DNA of 64,000 nt from Paenibacillus etheri (lineage in GTDB: Bacteria; Bacillota; Bacilli; Paenibacillales; Paenibacillaceae). Positions 1 to 8,110 of this stretch are shown here, in pieces. Below the pieces are notes generated by a model. It was not told where the DNA came from and did no database searches. It saw nothing but the letters and a program-made list of their open reading frames with translations. The translations under genes and the position numbers were made by a program. The stretch spans positions 393,286-457,285 of the forward strand of contig NZ_LCZJ02000019.1 of NCBI RefSeq assembly GCF_001012825.1, written 5' to 3'. Each line of letters starts with the position of its first letter. The first letter of the stretch is position 1.

Positions 1-690
1 AAATTAATTATTGTAGGATGTCATTTGGATTCTACAGCTGCTAATGATAGCATCTACCATCCTGATTCTGATCCCGCGCCTGGAGCAGATGATGATGCTT
101 CTGGAATAGCGGCTGTTTTGTCAATTGCTAAGTGTCTATTGGAGTATAAGGAGCAGCTAACTCATACCGTCCGATTTTGTTTTTTTAATGCTGAGGAGTC
201 AGGACTTGTTGGCAGCAAGGTATATGCATCTATGCTTAAAGCGACAGGCGCACCCGTCAAAGCTGCAATATGTATTGATATGATTGGCTTCAACAGTGAT
301 CAAAACCATCTGTTTGAAATCCATGCAGGTCATATTGATGCAGATATTCGGAATGCTTCTTTACCTATAGCTCAAACTATAGCAAATCATGTTGTTGGAG
401 TACCATCTCTGTCCCCACCTCAAATCTATCAAGGGACAAGTACGGATACTAACCCCGACCGAACTTTATTCGATGGTGCGATCGGTAGAAGTGACCATGC
501 ATCTTTCCATCAACAAGGGTATCCGGCTGTTGTTGTTTCTGAAGATTTTTTTATCAATTTTCCATCTGAACCTGTGGATGATCCAAATCCAAATTATCAT
601 CATGCAAGCGATTTGTTTATCGATGCTTCTTATGGGTCGAGCATAACAAATGTGTTAGCCAATGCAGTTTTAGAACTCGCCAGAAAATAA
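1..690 (+). CDS. M28 family metallopeptidase, 3' part (5' end outside window)
   Basis: The reading frame is open from base 1, so the gene starts upstream of the window. The visible part carries the zinc and catalytic pattern of co-catalytic aminopeptidases of family M28: a His in GCHLDS at the very start, the bridging Asp in PGADDDASG, the Glu pair in NAEESGLVGS, an Asp in IDMIGF and the last His in SDHASF. Such enzymes remove N-terminal residues from peptides and are often secreted; whether this one is cannot be told because the N-terminus is missing. The downstream phosphatase gene begins about 18 bases after the stop and probably shares its transcript. All metal ligands look intact. Confidence 0.9.
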   Translation, partial: KLIIVGCHLDSTAANDSIYHPDSDPAPGADDDASGIAAVLSIAKCLLEYKEQLTHTVRFCFFNAEESGLVGSKVYASMLKATGAPVKAAICIDMIGFNSDQNHLFEIHAGHIDADIRNASLPIAQTIANHVVGVPSLSPPQIYQGTSTDTNPDRTLFDGAIGRSDHASFHQQGYPAVVVSEDFFINFPSEPVDDPNPNYHHASDLFIDASYGSSITNVLANAVLELARK

Positions 691-708
691 ATGAGGGAGT
701 GTTTTTAT

Positions 709-1269
709 ATGGATCAAAACTCAACTATTTACGTTATTCGACACGGTGAGGCAAGTTCTAACGAACCAGATGCACCGCTGACTGAAGTTGGCCAGAAGCA
801 GGCTCAACAATTGGCTGAATTTTTATCTCGGTTCACCAATATTGAAAATAGTCGATTAATTAGCAGTCCTTATTTGAGAGCAAGCAAAACGGCTGAAATT
901 GTTGCGGCACGAATAAACCAAACTTTCTCCAAAGATAAAAGACTACAAGAACGCAATATAGGCGATTACCAGGGAAGTAACTTATTTGAAGATCTAAAAA
1001 ATCACTTTTCCGATACGAATCATAGATTTCCAAATGGTGAATCTAACGGAGAAGTACGTGTTCGTGCAACCAGCCTAATAGATGAAATAAGGCATGATAA
1101 TCAACATCCCACTTTCTTGTTTACCCATCGTTTGACAATGATGATCTTGTTTAATTATTACGATCAAAATTGGGATTTTGATAAGGGAGTGTCAATAACG
1201 AACCCCGATGTGTATGAATTACAATTTGTTGATGAAATACCTAGTATTAGACGGGTTTGGAGTTTGTAA
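709..1269 (+). CDS. Histidine phosphatase superfamily protein (phosphoglycerate mutase-like)
   Basis: The start at 709 is chosen because GAGGGAG lies about 9 bases upstream; an in-frame ATG at 691 overlaps that ribosome binding site. The 186-residue product opens with the catalytic RHGEASS signature and the PLTEVGQKQA segment. It has the second phosphate-binding Arg in SPYLRASKTAE, the acidic ERNIGDYQG loop and the second catalytic His in FTHRLTMM. This is the cytosolic PGM-like phosphatase fold, which acts on small phosphorylated metabolites or, less often, proteins. The substrate is not evident. It directly follows the M28 peptidase gene and likely shares its message. The length is normal for the family. 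Confidence 0.85.
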   Translation: MDQNSTIYVIRHGEASSNEPDAPLTEVGQKQAQQLAEFLSRFTNIENSRLISSPYLRASKTAEIVAARINQTFSKDKRLQERNIGDYQGSNLFEDLKNHFSDTNHRFPNGESNGEVRVRATSLIDEIRHDNQHPTFLFTHRLTMMILFNYYDQNWDFDKGVSITNPDVYELQFVDEIPSIRRVWSL

Positions 1270-1705
1270 TTAATTTTTAGAAGGAGCAGAATTTACTTTC
1301 AAATTAATTCTGCTTCTGCTTCTTCTTATCCTACTATGAACGATTAACCAGTAATATGAAGCGTAAGTCATGTAACTCTTGCTCCTTAGGTCCTGCTCCC
1401 CGAATTGAATCGAAGCTGTAGAACTCAACACGATTGTGCCCTTATCTCCGAATATATCCATTTTAAGTCCAGTCTGATGTTTGAATCCACCTTGAAAATG
1501 AACGCTGGCTGCTGCAACGTTAGTTAATTTTCCTGTAATCATTATTTGATCATCCGTCGTTTTCTAAATGAATTTATGAATATCCACCAATTCGAATTTA
1601 GGAAACTGTTGTACTGTGACAGCAGAGAGTTCTGTAAAGTTCCCAAGCATGTAGGTAAATGCATCAAGATTATATATCTTTAAATTGGCTGATAAACTTT
1701 TCAAA
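1270..1705 (-). pseudogene. Remnant of a Gfo/Idh/MocA family oxidoreductase
   Basis: Read on the minus strand, bases around 1680 to 1410 give a continuous match to the C-terminal half of Gfo/Idh-type NAD-dependent sugar oxidoreductases: NLDAFTYMLGNFTEL, then SVHFQGGFKHQTG and DIFGDKGTIVLSS. An in-frame TAG interrupts it at about 1563-1565, the N-terminal Rossmann domain is absent, and the last 40 codons lose similarity. It is a decayed 3' fragment with no intact neighbour of the same pathway. The family match is from remembered motif patterns. Confidence 0.65.
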
Positions 1706-1996
1706 CATTGCCTTCCACCAATTTATCGATATCACACCCGCCGCTGACCATTCTCAGATATGTATTTTATGAAGGTGAAACTGTTGTTTCAATTATAGAT
1801 TCGCCAAACAGAAAATCCAATATCTTTACTTTCCCTTTCGATTTTCACCTCGATATGGATAATATCAAAACTTCTTCCCTGCTTCACCTAGCTGAATTTT
1901 TCATGATAGGTTCTATATCCTGTCCCTTCCCTCCTAAGAATGCTGAAGATGAGCCAGAGCACTGTAGAATATTTGGTATATTGGTAGAGTGTTTTT

Positions 1997-2041
1997 TGAC
2001 AGAAAACTGGTTTTGTCCGTTTACTATAAAGCGCTTACATT
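1997..2041 (+). promoter_or_regulatory. Promoter with DhaS-like inverted repeat and cre-like box
   Basis: TGACAGAA (1997-2004), six bases, then TTTTGTCC (2011-2018) form an imperfect inverted repeat resembling the TetR-type DhaS operator of Lactococcus (GGACACAT-N6-ATTTGTCC). TTGTCC (2013-2018) can serve as -35, followed after 17 bases by TACATT (2036-2041) as -10. A CcpA-box-like ATAAAGCGCTTACA sits at 2026-2039. The same arrangement with the same spacing is repeated before dhaK at 5541-5585. It would drive the hydrolase/DUF1097 pair. Regulation is inferred. Confidence 0.55.
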
Positions 2042-2115
2042 TTAATATAGGTATAGAAAGAAGCGAGTGAAACTTACTAATCATTGGAGAACATCCATAA
2101 AAGGAGGAAAAATGT

Positions 2116-3168
2116 GTGATCAAGAACCCTTTCTACACATCCGAACATTTTCAGGGGAAGTACGAGTCTTATGAGATCGGCAGTCTGGAGCTTGAAGAAG
2201 GCGAAACGCTGCGCGGCTGCAAACTGGCCTATCGTACGTTTGGTCATCTTAATGCTGCCAAAGACAATGCGATCCTTGTGACCACCTGGTTTTCGGGCAC
2301 CGGCAAAATCATGGAGGACGTTTATGTGGGCCCTGAACATGCGCTCGATCCCAACAAGTACTTTATCGTCATCGTGGATCAGATCGGTTGCGGCACTTCT
2401 TCTTCACCGCAGAACACACCTGCTCCTCAGTCGATGGCGAAGTTCCCGAAAATCCGAATCGGAGACGACGTGCGCGCACAGCACAAGCTTTTGACTGAAA
2501 AATTCGGCATTACCCAGCTCGCTCTGGTGACCGGCGGTTCGATGGGCGCACAGCAGACGTATGAATGGGTTGTACGGTATCCGGATATGGTCAAACGCGC
2601 GGCGCCTATTGCTTCGACCGCTCGAATTTCGCGGCACCAGATCATTTTCACCGAAACCTTGCAAGAAGCCCTGATGTCGGACCCCGCTTGGAAAGATGGA
2701 TGGTACGAAGACGGAATGCACGTTCGAAGAGGTATGGATCGGATGGCAAAAATTGTGGCTCTCCAGGGATGGAGCCAAGAATTTTATCAAGAAGAACGCT
2801 TCCGAACCATCTTAGGCATGTCTTCGCTCACAGATTTCATGAACAGCTTCATGAAGGCCTATTTTGAACCGATGGATCCGAACGCCTTGCTGTACGAAGT
2901 ATGGAAATGGCAGCGGGCCGATATCTCGCGAAATACCGGTGGCAACCTTGAAACAGCCCTGAAAAGCATCAAGGCTAAAACCTTCGTGTTGGCCATCAGC
3001 CATGACATGTTTTTCCCTCCGCATGAATGCGAAGCCGACCAGAAGCTGATTCCCGACTCCCAATTCAGATTGATCGAGTCCAAGGAAGGTCATTTCGCGT
3101 TGAACGGATTCGAGCCGAAATACATGGAGCAAGTCGACGCCTGTTTGCGTGAGCTGTTGTCGATGTAA
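2116..3168 (+). CDS. Alpha/beta fold hydrolase, homoserine O-acetyltransferase (MetX)-like
   Basis: Starts at GTG 2116, eight bases after AGGAGG; the ATG at 2112 is in another frame. The 350-residue product has the MetX-type alpha/beta-hydrolase layout: an N-terminal strand-rich part (GCKLAYRTFG), an oxyanion-side segment with WFSGTG, DQIGCGTSS, the nucleophile elbow GGSMGAQQ with Ser142, a lid of about 80 residues, the acid in SHDMFFPP and the His in KEGHFALNG. The Ser-Asp-His triad looks complete. The elbow reads GAQQ rather than the GGMQ usual in true acetyltransferases, and no methionine genes are nearby. I therefore call it a MetX-like hydrolase of unknown substrate. It is followed by a DUF1097 membrane protein, and its promoter shares a DhaS-like operator with dhaK. 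Confidence 0.85.
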   Translation: MIKNPFYTSEHFQGKYESYEIGSLELEEGETLRGCKLAYRTFGHLNAAKDNAILVTTWFSGTGKIMEDVYVGPEHALDPNKYFIVIVDQIGCGTSSSPQNTPAPQSMAKFPKIRIGDDVRAQHKLLTEKFGITQLALVTGGSMGAQQTYEWVVRYPDMVKRAAPIASTARISRHQIIFTETLQEALMSDPAWKDGWYEDGMHVRRGMDRMAKIVALQGWSQEFYQEERFRTILGMSSLTDFMNSFMKAYFEPMDPNALLYEVWKWQRADISRNTGGNLETALKSIKAKTFVLAISHDMFFPPHECEADQKLIPDSQFRLIESKEGHFALNGFEPKYMEQVDACLRELLSM

Positions 3169-3224
3169 GCGCGTGAACAGTACGCGGATCGAAAAATCCA
3201 AAAAATAATTGGGAGACTGAAACT

Positions 3225-3770
3225 ATGACAAAAGGAAAGTTTTTCTGGATCGCATTTTTTATAGGGGCCCAAGCTTTCTTACTCCAAGTCATTGATCAGG
3301 TGCTGGCTCCGCTATGTCCACCGGACGGAAATGTGGGTTTTGGCTGGATTTCTTTCCAGGCGTGGGCGATGTATTTTTTATCAGGGTTAAATGTTGTTGG
3401 AGCCGTCAAGGCGTTTTTCAGCTACGGAATCGGAATTTTAGCTTCCGTAGCGATCATGGTCAGCGGCGGAATGCTATCGGGTCTTGGATTTTTCACAATA
3501 CCTGTTGTGCTTCTGATTGTTGTGCCGATTGTCATTTACTTTGAGCTTGCACCGTCCCTACTAAGTTATGTGCCTGCCATGTTTGTGGGAGCGGGCGTAT
3601 ACTTCGGATTTATGAGCTATATCGAAGCCGCTACCTATACCGGCGCGGCCATCACCGAATTAATCTATTGCGCTCTCGGACTTTTATTCGGATATGTTAC
3701 CGTTACGTTCAGAGGCTGGTATGAAAAGCACTTTGTAAACAATAAAACAAACGGAATCCAAATTAATTGA
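3225..3770 (+). CDS. DUF1097 family membrane protein
   Basis: A 181-residue very hydrophobic protein with about five or six membrane segments. It begins MTKGKFFWIAFFIGAQAF and ends in a short charged cytoplasmic tail. The pattern of small-residue-rich helices (FFSYGIGILASVAIM, YVPAMFVGAGVYFG, ITELIYCALGLLFGY) fits DUF1097, the family of E. coli YcdZ, whose function is not established. GGGAGACT before the ATG is the ribosome binding site. It lies 56 bases behind the MetX-like hydrolase and ends before a terminator, so the two form an operon. A role in small-metabolite transport or sensing is a guess from context. Confidence 0.75.
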   Translation: MTKGKFFWIAFFIGAQAFLLQVIDQVLAPLCPPDGNVGFGWISFQAWAMYFLSGLNVVGAVKAFFSYGIGILASVAIMVSGGMLSGLGFFTIPVVLLIVVPIVIYFELAPSLLSYVPAMFVGAGVYFGFMSYIEAATYTGAAITELIYCALGLLFGYVTVTFRGWYEKHFVNNKTNGIQIN

Positions 3771-3803
3771 ATAAACGCCAATATGTAAGCGCTTGAATGA
3801 TTC

Positions 3804-3855
3804 AAATCTCCTATGCTGCGGTTACTCGCCGTGTCCAAATCATAGGAGATTTTTA
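3804..3855 (+). terminator. Terminator after the hydrolase/DUF1097 pair
   Basis: AAATCTCCTATG (3804-3815) pairs with CATAGGAGATTT (3841-3852), followed by T-rich sequence. A 25-base loop separates the arms. It lies between the convergent DUF1097 and dhaQ genes. A cre-like TGTAAGCGCTTGAA lies just upstream at 3784-3797. Confidence 0.7.
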
Positions 3856-3883
3856 TTTACCCATCGTGAATGGAGTCTTCCAA

Positions 3884-4882
3884 CTACCAGCTTGATACGC
3901 GAACATCCGCCTTCAACCATTTTTCCCAGTTGGGGTCTTCGATCTTTAACAGACTTAAGGAAATCCCCTTCATATCCATGGATGTCAAGTGCGAACCGAC
4001 TTTGAAGAATCTGACATCGATGCTTTCCAGTTGTGTTAAGCGCCTGATGTCATTGGAAAAAATATACTGTTCCATCAAGGGCGTTGCGCCTAATCCATTG
4101 ATTAAGACGGCAAACTTGTCCCCTTTTTTCCAACGGTAAATGCTTTTCAGCTTGTTCATCAATTCAATCGCCAGCTTTTCGGATGAATCGAAAGTCTCTT
4201 TGCGGTATCCTTTTTCGCCATGAATTCCGACGCCAAAATAAACTTCGTGATCCTCCAGAGTAAACGAAGTCTCTGTTTGAGTAGGGTTATTAGCAGGGGT
4301 CAGCGCAACGCCCAAAGTATGCAGATTACTAACGACAGAAGAGCCAATCTCCTTCAGCTTCTGCAAAGAAAATCCTTCCGTTGCTGCCGCACCAACTATT
4401 TTATGCACAAAAACGGTGCCGGCTACCCCTCTTCTTCTTTTGTTAAATGTTGCGTCGTTTTCAATGGAAACGTCATCGTTTACAAGGATATGATCAACAG
4501 ATCGTCCTTCTTTTAGGGCGATGGATTCTGCAGTTAAGAAGTTGTCCACATCCGCTTTGAAATTTTTCACAACCATCAGGACGCTTTTATTTTTGTCTGC
4601 CTTACGAATCGCAGCCAATATTTGTTCCGGTGTAGGCGGAATAAATATAGGTCCGCTAACCGCTATGGAGAGCATTCCGTCTCCAACGTAACCGAAATGC
4701 GCGGGTTCATGGCCACTCCCCCCGCCGCTTAAAAGAACGACGTTTTGCCCAATGTCACCCAGGTCTTTCCGATAAATAATGTGATGTTTCGAGTCATAAT
4801 AAACCCTTTCTTTATGTTCGAAATAAAAACCTTGCAACATATCTCGAACTATATTTTGAACATCGTTTTTAATCGTTTTCAT
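3884..4882 (-). CDS. dhaQ: DhaK-like dihydroxyacetone-binding co-regulator DhaQ
   Basis: A 332-residue DhaK-fold protein with GGGSGHEPAHFG, VVKNFKADVDNF and the GIHGEKG loop holding the His that binds dihydroxyacetone covalently in this family. It is the usual DhaK length. The start overlaps the stop of the TetR gene dhaS (ATGA at 4879-4882). In Lactococcus the pair DhaS/DhaQ is a transcription activator and its ligand-loaded co-activator, where DhaQ binds dihydroxyacetone but is not a kinase. The pairing with a TetR gene, the divergent position relative to dhaK and the loss of the usual Gly before Asp in the KNxxGD motif (here AD) support DhaQ over a catalytic DhaK. No dhaL or dhaM is present in the window. 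Confidence 0.8.
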   Translation of the reverse strand: MKTIKNDVQNIVRDMLQGFYFEHKERVYYDSKHHIIYRKDLGDIGQNVVLLSGGGSGHEPAHFGYVGDGMLSIAVSGPIFIPPTPEQILAAIRKADKNKSVLMVVKNFKADVDNFLTAESIALKEGRSVDHILVNDDVSIENDATFNKRRRGVAGTVFVHKIVGAAATEGFSLQKLKEIGSSVVSNLHTLGVALTPANNPTQTETSFTLEDHEVYFGVGIHGEKGYRKETFDSSEKLAIELMNKLKSIYRWKKGDKFAVLINGLGATPLMEQYIFSNDIRRLTQLESIDVRFFKVGSHLTSMDMKGISLSLLKIEDPNWEKWLKADVRVSSW

Positions 4883-5463
4883 CGTTTCTCCACCTTATGA
4901 TTTGCTGATTGCCGCAGGGATAATATCAATTGATCATGAATCATCGTTTTCATCAAAGACGACATGACAGATGGGTTGATCATGCAAGCATTCTGGATCC
5001 AATCTTTGATCGTGCCCCCAAACCCGTGACTATAAAAAGAGGCCAATAAACTTTTTTTCTCTTCGGAAACGCTTATTCCAAAACCCAACGATAGTTCATC
5101 GATAATTTTTAAATATAAGTTCTTTGTATGCTCATATAAATACTCGTTAAACGAATTTTGCTCGACAACTTTAAACGCATTTCGATAAAAACGCTGATTT
5201 TCATAAAAATACCCGAATAACTGATTAAAAATATTTTCCCACTTCTCATATTCAATAAAGTCAGTAATGTTCTCCTTCGTTTCTTCTTTATAGATCCAAC
5301 CCAGCAATTCGTATTTATCCTGAAAATGATAATAAAACGTTTGCCTCCGCATCTGACAGTTTATCATGATGTCGCTCACTGAGATTTTATGGAACGTTTC
5401 CGTCTCCATTAGATCTTTTAATGATTTTGCAATCATTTTTTGTGTAATGATCGATGAGGTCAT
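4879..5463 (-). CDS. dhaS: TetR-type activator of dihydroxyacetone genes, DhaS
   Basis: ATG at 5463 is preceded by AAGGAG at six bases; a TTG one codon upstream is less likely. The 194-residue protein has an N-terminal TetR helix-turn-helix (ISVSDIMINCQMRRQTFYYHF, then DKYELLGWIY) and an all-helical ligand/dimer domain. This matches the DhaS group, which departs from the TetR rule by activating transcription when complexed with DhaQ and dihydroxyacetone. The 4-base overlap with dhaQ implies translational coupling. The intergenic space to the divergent dhaK carries the DhaS-like inverted repeat at 5541-5562. Confidence in TetR is very high, in DhaS good because of context. Confidence 0.85.
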   Translation of the reverse strand: MTSSIITQKMIAKSLKDLMETETFHKISVSDIMINCQMRRQTFYYHFQDKYELLGWIYKEETKENITDFIEYEKWENIFNQLFGYFYENQRFYRNAFKVVEQNSFNEYLYEHTKNLYLKIIDELSLGFGISVSEEKKSLLASFYSHGFGGTIKDWIQNACMINPSVMSSLMKTMIHDQLILSLRQSANHKVEKR

Positions 5464-5540
5464 CAAAATCTCCTTGTCACCATATTCATTCCATCCTTAT
5501 AATAACAAAATCTGTTAGTAAAGATAAACAGGTGCGTCTT

Positions 5541-5585
5541 TGACAGATGCGCTTTTTTGTCCGTTTACCTTGAAACGCTTACACT
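5541..5585 (+). promoter_or_regulatory. dhaK promoter with DhaS-like operator and cre-like box
   Basis: TGACAGAT (5541-5548), six bases, TTTTGTCC (5555-5562): six of eight left-arm and seven of eight right-arm bases agree with the remembered Lactococcus DhaS site. TTGTCC (5557-5562), 17 bases, TACACT (5580-5585) gives -35/-10, and TTGAAACGCTTACA (5570-5583) resembles a CcpA cre box overlapping the -10. About 78% of positions from 2011 to 2047 match this copy. The binding assignment is inference. Confidence 0.6.
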
Positions 5586-5653
5586 CTAATACGAGTATTG
5601 ACAATAAGCATTCATTCGGACTTCTTCCATGTCTAAATAAGGGGGAAACGCAA

Positions 5654-6343
5654 GTGAAAAATATCATGAATAAACCCGAAAACCTCGTGGTGGAGATGTG
5701 TAACGGCATGGTGATGGCGCATCCAGAACTGGAGTTTCTGAAAAAGTATAAAATCATCAAGAAAAAAGCAATCAATGTAAATAAAGTAAGTCTGATCAGC
5801 GGCGGCGGCAGCGGACATGAACCGGCTCACGCGGGATTTGTGGGGAAAGGCATGTTGGATGCTGCAGTATGCGGCGACGTATTCGCTTCTCCATCGCAGA
5901 TCCAGGTGTATCAAACCATCAAGGCAACTTCCGGTCGCAAAGGCGCTCTGATGATTATTAAGAATTACAGCGGCGATATGATGAATTTTAAAAATGGCGC
6001 GGCATTGGCGCAAGAAGAAGGCTTGCAGGTTGAATACGTTCGGGTGGATGACGATATCGCAGTCGAAGATAGCTTGTATTCTGTTGGGCGCCACGGTGTT
6101 GCCGGAACCGTGCTGGTTCATAAAATCGCTGGGGCTGCGGCGGAAGAAGGCAGAGATCTCGGGCAGGTTAAGGAAGCAGCAGAAAAAGCGGCCGCAAACG
6201 TACGAAGCATTGGCGTCACCCTTACTTCCTGCACCGTTCCCGCCAAAGGCTCGCCTACATTCGCGTTGGGTGTAGACGAGTTTGAATATGGGGTTAGTTA
6301 TAACGGAGAAAGAAAACAATCTTATTCAATACGTGGACGATAA
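5654..6343 (+). pseudogene. dhaK: dhaK, truncated before the catalytic histidine
   Basis: Start GTG 5654, eight bases after GGGGG. Residues 1 to about 215 are a clean DhaK N-terminal part: ISGGGSGHEPAHAGFVG, IIKNYSGDMMNF and HGVAGTVLVHKIAGAA. Immediately after FEYGV, exactly where the GIHGE motif with the substrate-binding His should come, similarity ends. The frame then runs 14 unrelated codons to a stop at 6343. The bases beyond the break encode an FtsX-type permease in another frame. The product lacks the catalytic His and the rest of the domain (usual length about 330), so kinase activity is lost. The junction is near 6296. Confidence 0.85.
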
Positions 6344-7106
6344 TGGAGATCGGATCGGTTTGAACAACAGTGGTGTGCTAGTACCTAAATCGTATGCCGA
6401 CGAGTATCGGATTGCAGAAGGTGATAGCATCGGAATCAAGTTCACTGCGCCAGAGTTTGCAAATAAAACGGTCGATATGAAGGTTTTACACATATCCACC
6501 CAGTATTCGAATCCGTCGTTTTATATTACACCATCGTACCTAATGAGCTTTGGCATTGACTACAATCCTACGTCACTATTAGTGGAAGCCGATAGCACCA
6601 CAGTCCTTACAAACATTCGTACTTACTTCGAACAGGATCAACAAGTAGAAACAGTCGCAGATAAGAGTGATTTAAAGAGATCCGCGGTTTATATGTTGAA
6701 GCAAAATAGTTTTGTTTTTATCTTGTTTATCATTAGTGCCGTTGTTCTTTCCTTTGGTACCATCTATACGATATCCTCCATTAACATTTATGAAAGAAAT
6801 CGTGAGCTGGCGACACTAAAGGTATTAGGCTACCCTAGGAATAAAATAAACCGGCTTATCTTTTTTGAAAATATGATACTGACCACCTTTGCGGTTGTTG
6901 TAGCGTTACCGATTGGTGCCTATCTGTATAAATTAGCTGTTAATGCAATGGCAAGCGCCCATCAGCAAATCCCGGATCAAGTAAATCTGGTTGTCATAGT
7001 GATCTCTGTTTCTACTGCATTTACGCTCACTATTCTTTCGAACTTATTGATTCGGAGAAAAGTAACCCAAATAAATATGATTGAATCATTAAAAAGTACA
7101 GAATAG
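6282..7106 (+). pseudogene. C-terminal fragment of an FtsX-like ABC permease
   Basis: The frame gives about 270 residues of the MacB/FtsX permease family: an extracytoplasmic region (SGVLVPKSYADEYRIAEGD) then three membrane helices with the conserved NRELATLKVLGYPRNKI motif between the first and second, ending INMIESLKSTE. Full-length members have 700-900 residues and a further N-terminal membrane part. Here the 5' portion is missing and replaced by dhaK. The TTG at 6282 lies inside dhaK sequence, so translation as an authentic protein is unlikely. No ATPase partner is present. Confidence 0.75.
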
Positions 7107-7202
7107 TGTCAGACGGCGACAACTGATCGCGGCAATATGCCATTCGTTTGATTAACAACCGCCCTTGTAAATGTCTCGGGTGGAGGTCGGCTCACGAAGC
7201 CT
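7107..7202. other. Intergenic, nothing recognised
   Basis: No reading frame, hairpin or promoter stands out between the permease fragment and the small minus-strand remnant. Confidence 0.4.
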
Positions 7203-7407
7203 TCAGATCGAACCAGAATGACTTAAGAACTCAAGAATCTTCTCTTCTGATACTTTCAAACCTACTGTTTTACTGATTTCTTTTAGCCCAAGCTTATAGT
7301 CCAAAATTGCTTTATACAGTGAATATACAAATACTATGTTATGAGGACTAGTTGCCACATTAAATATATTGGAATATAGGTCGTAGCGGAACTCGAAAAG
7401 GAACTTT
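7203..7407 (-). pseudogene. Short unidentified coding remnant
   Basis: On the minus strand an open frame of about 68 codons without a start codon reads EFRYDLYSNIFNVATSP, then HNIVFVYSLYKAILDYKLGL and ends FLSHSGSI before a stop. The composition looks protein-like, with an amphipathic C-terminal helix, but I do not recognise the family. It lies just downstream of the DUF1266 gene on the same strand and may be the tail of a deleted member of that operon. Confidence 0.3.
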
Positions 7408-7438
7408 CAGTCCCCCACTCATTACCTCGTTATGTCCT

Positions 7439-8089
7439 CTATTTCCAAGTATGCGCCTTGTGAATTGGACTAAGTGGCGATACTAGAAGCTTAATCAGTG
7501 ATGCCCTGGTCTGCCTTGAAATATCAGCAGACAACGTAGAGGAATGGAACAATCTCCCTACTGCAAAGGCATGAATAAATTCTCGCCAACTGGAGTAGGA
7601 TTTCAATACCTTCTGAAGTATTGAACCTACATACTCCCACTTTTCCTCTTCCTTCATATACTCCAACTCTTTGCCTGCATAGCAATAAAACATCGCCCAC
7701 CCATAAGAATAAGCGTCAATTCCGCTCGAAGGGAGGCGTCCCATATAATGATTCACGATCGACAGCTTGTATTTGTATTCCGGACTGTGCTTCTCTATCT
7801 GGATATAGGAGTTTCGTTCAGTTAGTGACATCAAAGACAGCGTATTCCGCATGTCTAGATATTCTTTGCTCCCATTACCAACTGCCATCCAGGAAAGGAT
7901 TTCACTCAGCTTGTCGGCATCCGTGATGCCATATGACTCAATGATTGCTCTGCACGAACTGCGGGATGAATAAATGCGCTCCGGATTCAGAATGAAAAAA
8001 TCAGCATTATCTCCACTTACACATAACGAGAGAATGACATCTAGAAATGGCTTCCATGCAGTTCTGTCTTCTTCCTTATTGAGATTCAT
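7439..8089 (-). CDS. DUF1266 domain-containing protein
   Basis: A 216-residue soluble protein whose C-terminal two thirds carry the DUF1266 pattern: a Trp-rich WGxxD-type start (here YGITDADKLSEILSW), AYSYGWAMFYCYAGKELEYM, EEEKWEYVGSILQ and SSWREFIHAFAVGRLFHSS. DUF1266 proteins include YbeR and YbeU of E. coli, encoded next to hscC and djlB/djlC, and have no known biochemical role. Here it is the third gene of an hscC-J protein-DUF1266 operon, 21 bases behind the J-protein gene. The same association in a distant phylum argues for a function tied to the chaperone. Confidence 0.75.
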   Translation of the reverse strand: MNLNKEEDRTAWKPFLDVILSLCVSGDNADFFILNPERIYSSRSSCRAIIESYGITDADKLSEILSWMAVGNGSKEYLDMRNTLSLMSLTERNSYIQIEKHSPEYKYKLSIVNHYMGRLPSSGIDAYSYGWAMFYCYAGKELEYMKEEEKWEYVGSILQKVLKSYSSWREFIHAFAVGRLFHSSTLSADISRQTRASLIKLLVSPLSPIHKAHTWK

Positions 8090-8110
8090 TGTCTTGTAGC
8101 CTCCGATCGC

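Noticed and set aside
1708-2070. 120-codon plus-strand open frame
   Set aside because: It has no ribosome binding site, unlikely composition, and runs through the promoter and operator of the hydrolase gene.
3164-3179. cre-like TGTAAGCGCGTGAACA at the end of the hydrolase gene
   Set aside because: It deviates in the right half and overlaps the stop codon region; evidence is too weak to list as a site.
5633-6319. 228-codon frame antisense to dhaK
   Set aside because: It is a shadow of the strong dhaK coding pattern, rich in His/Phe/Cys.
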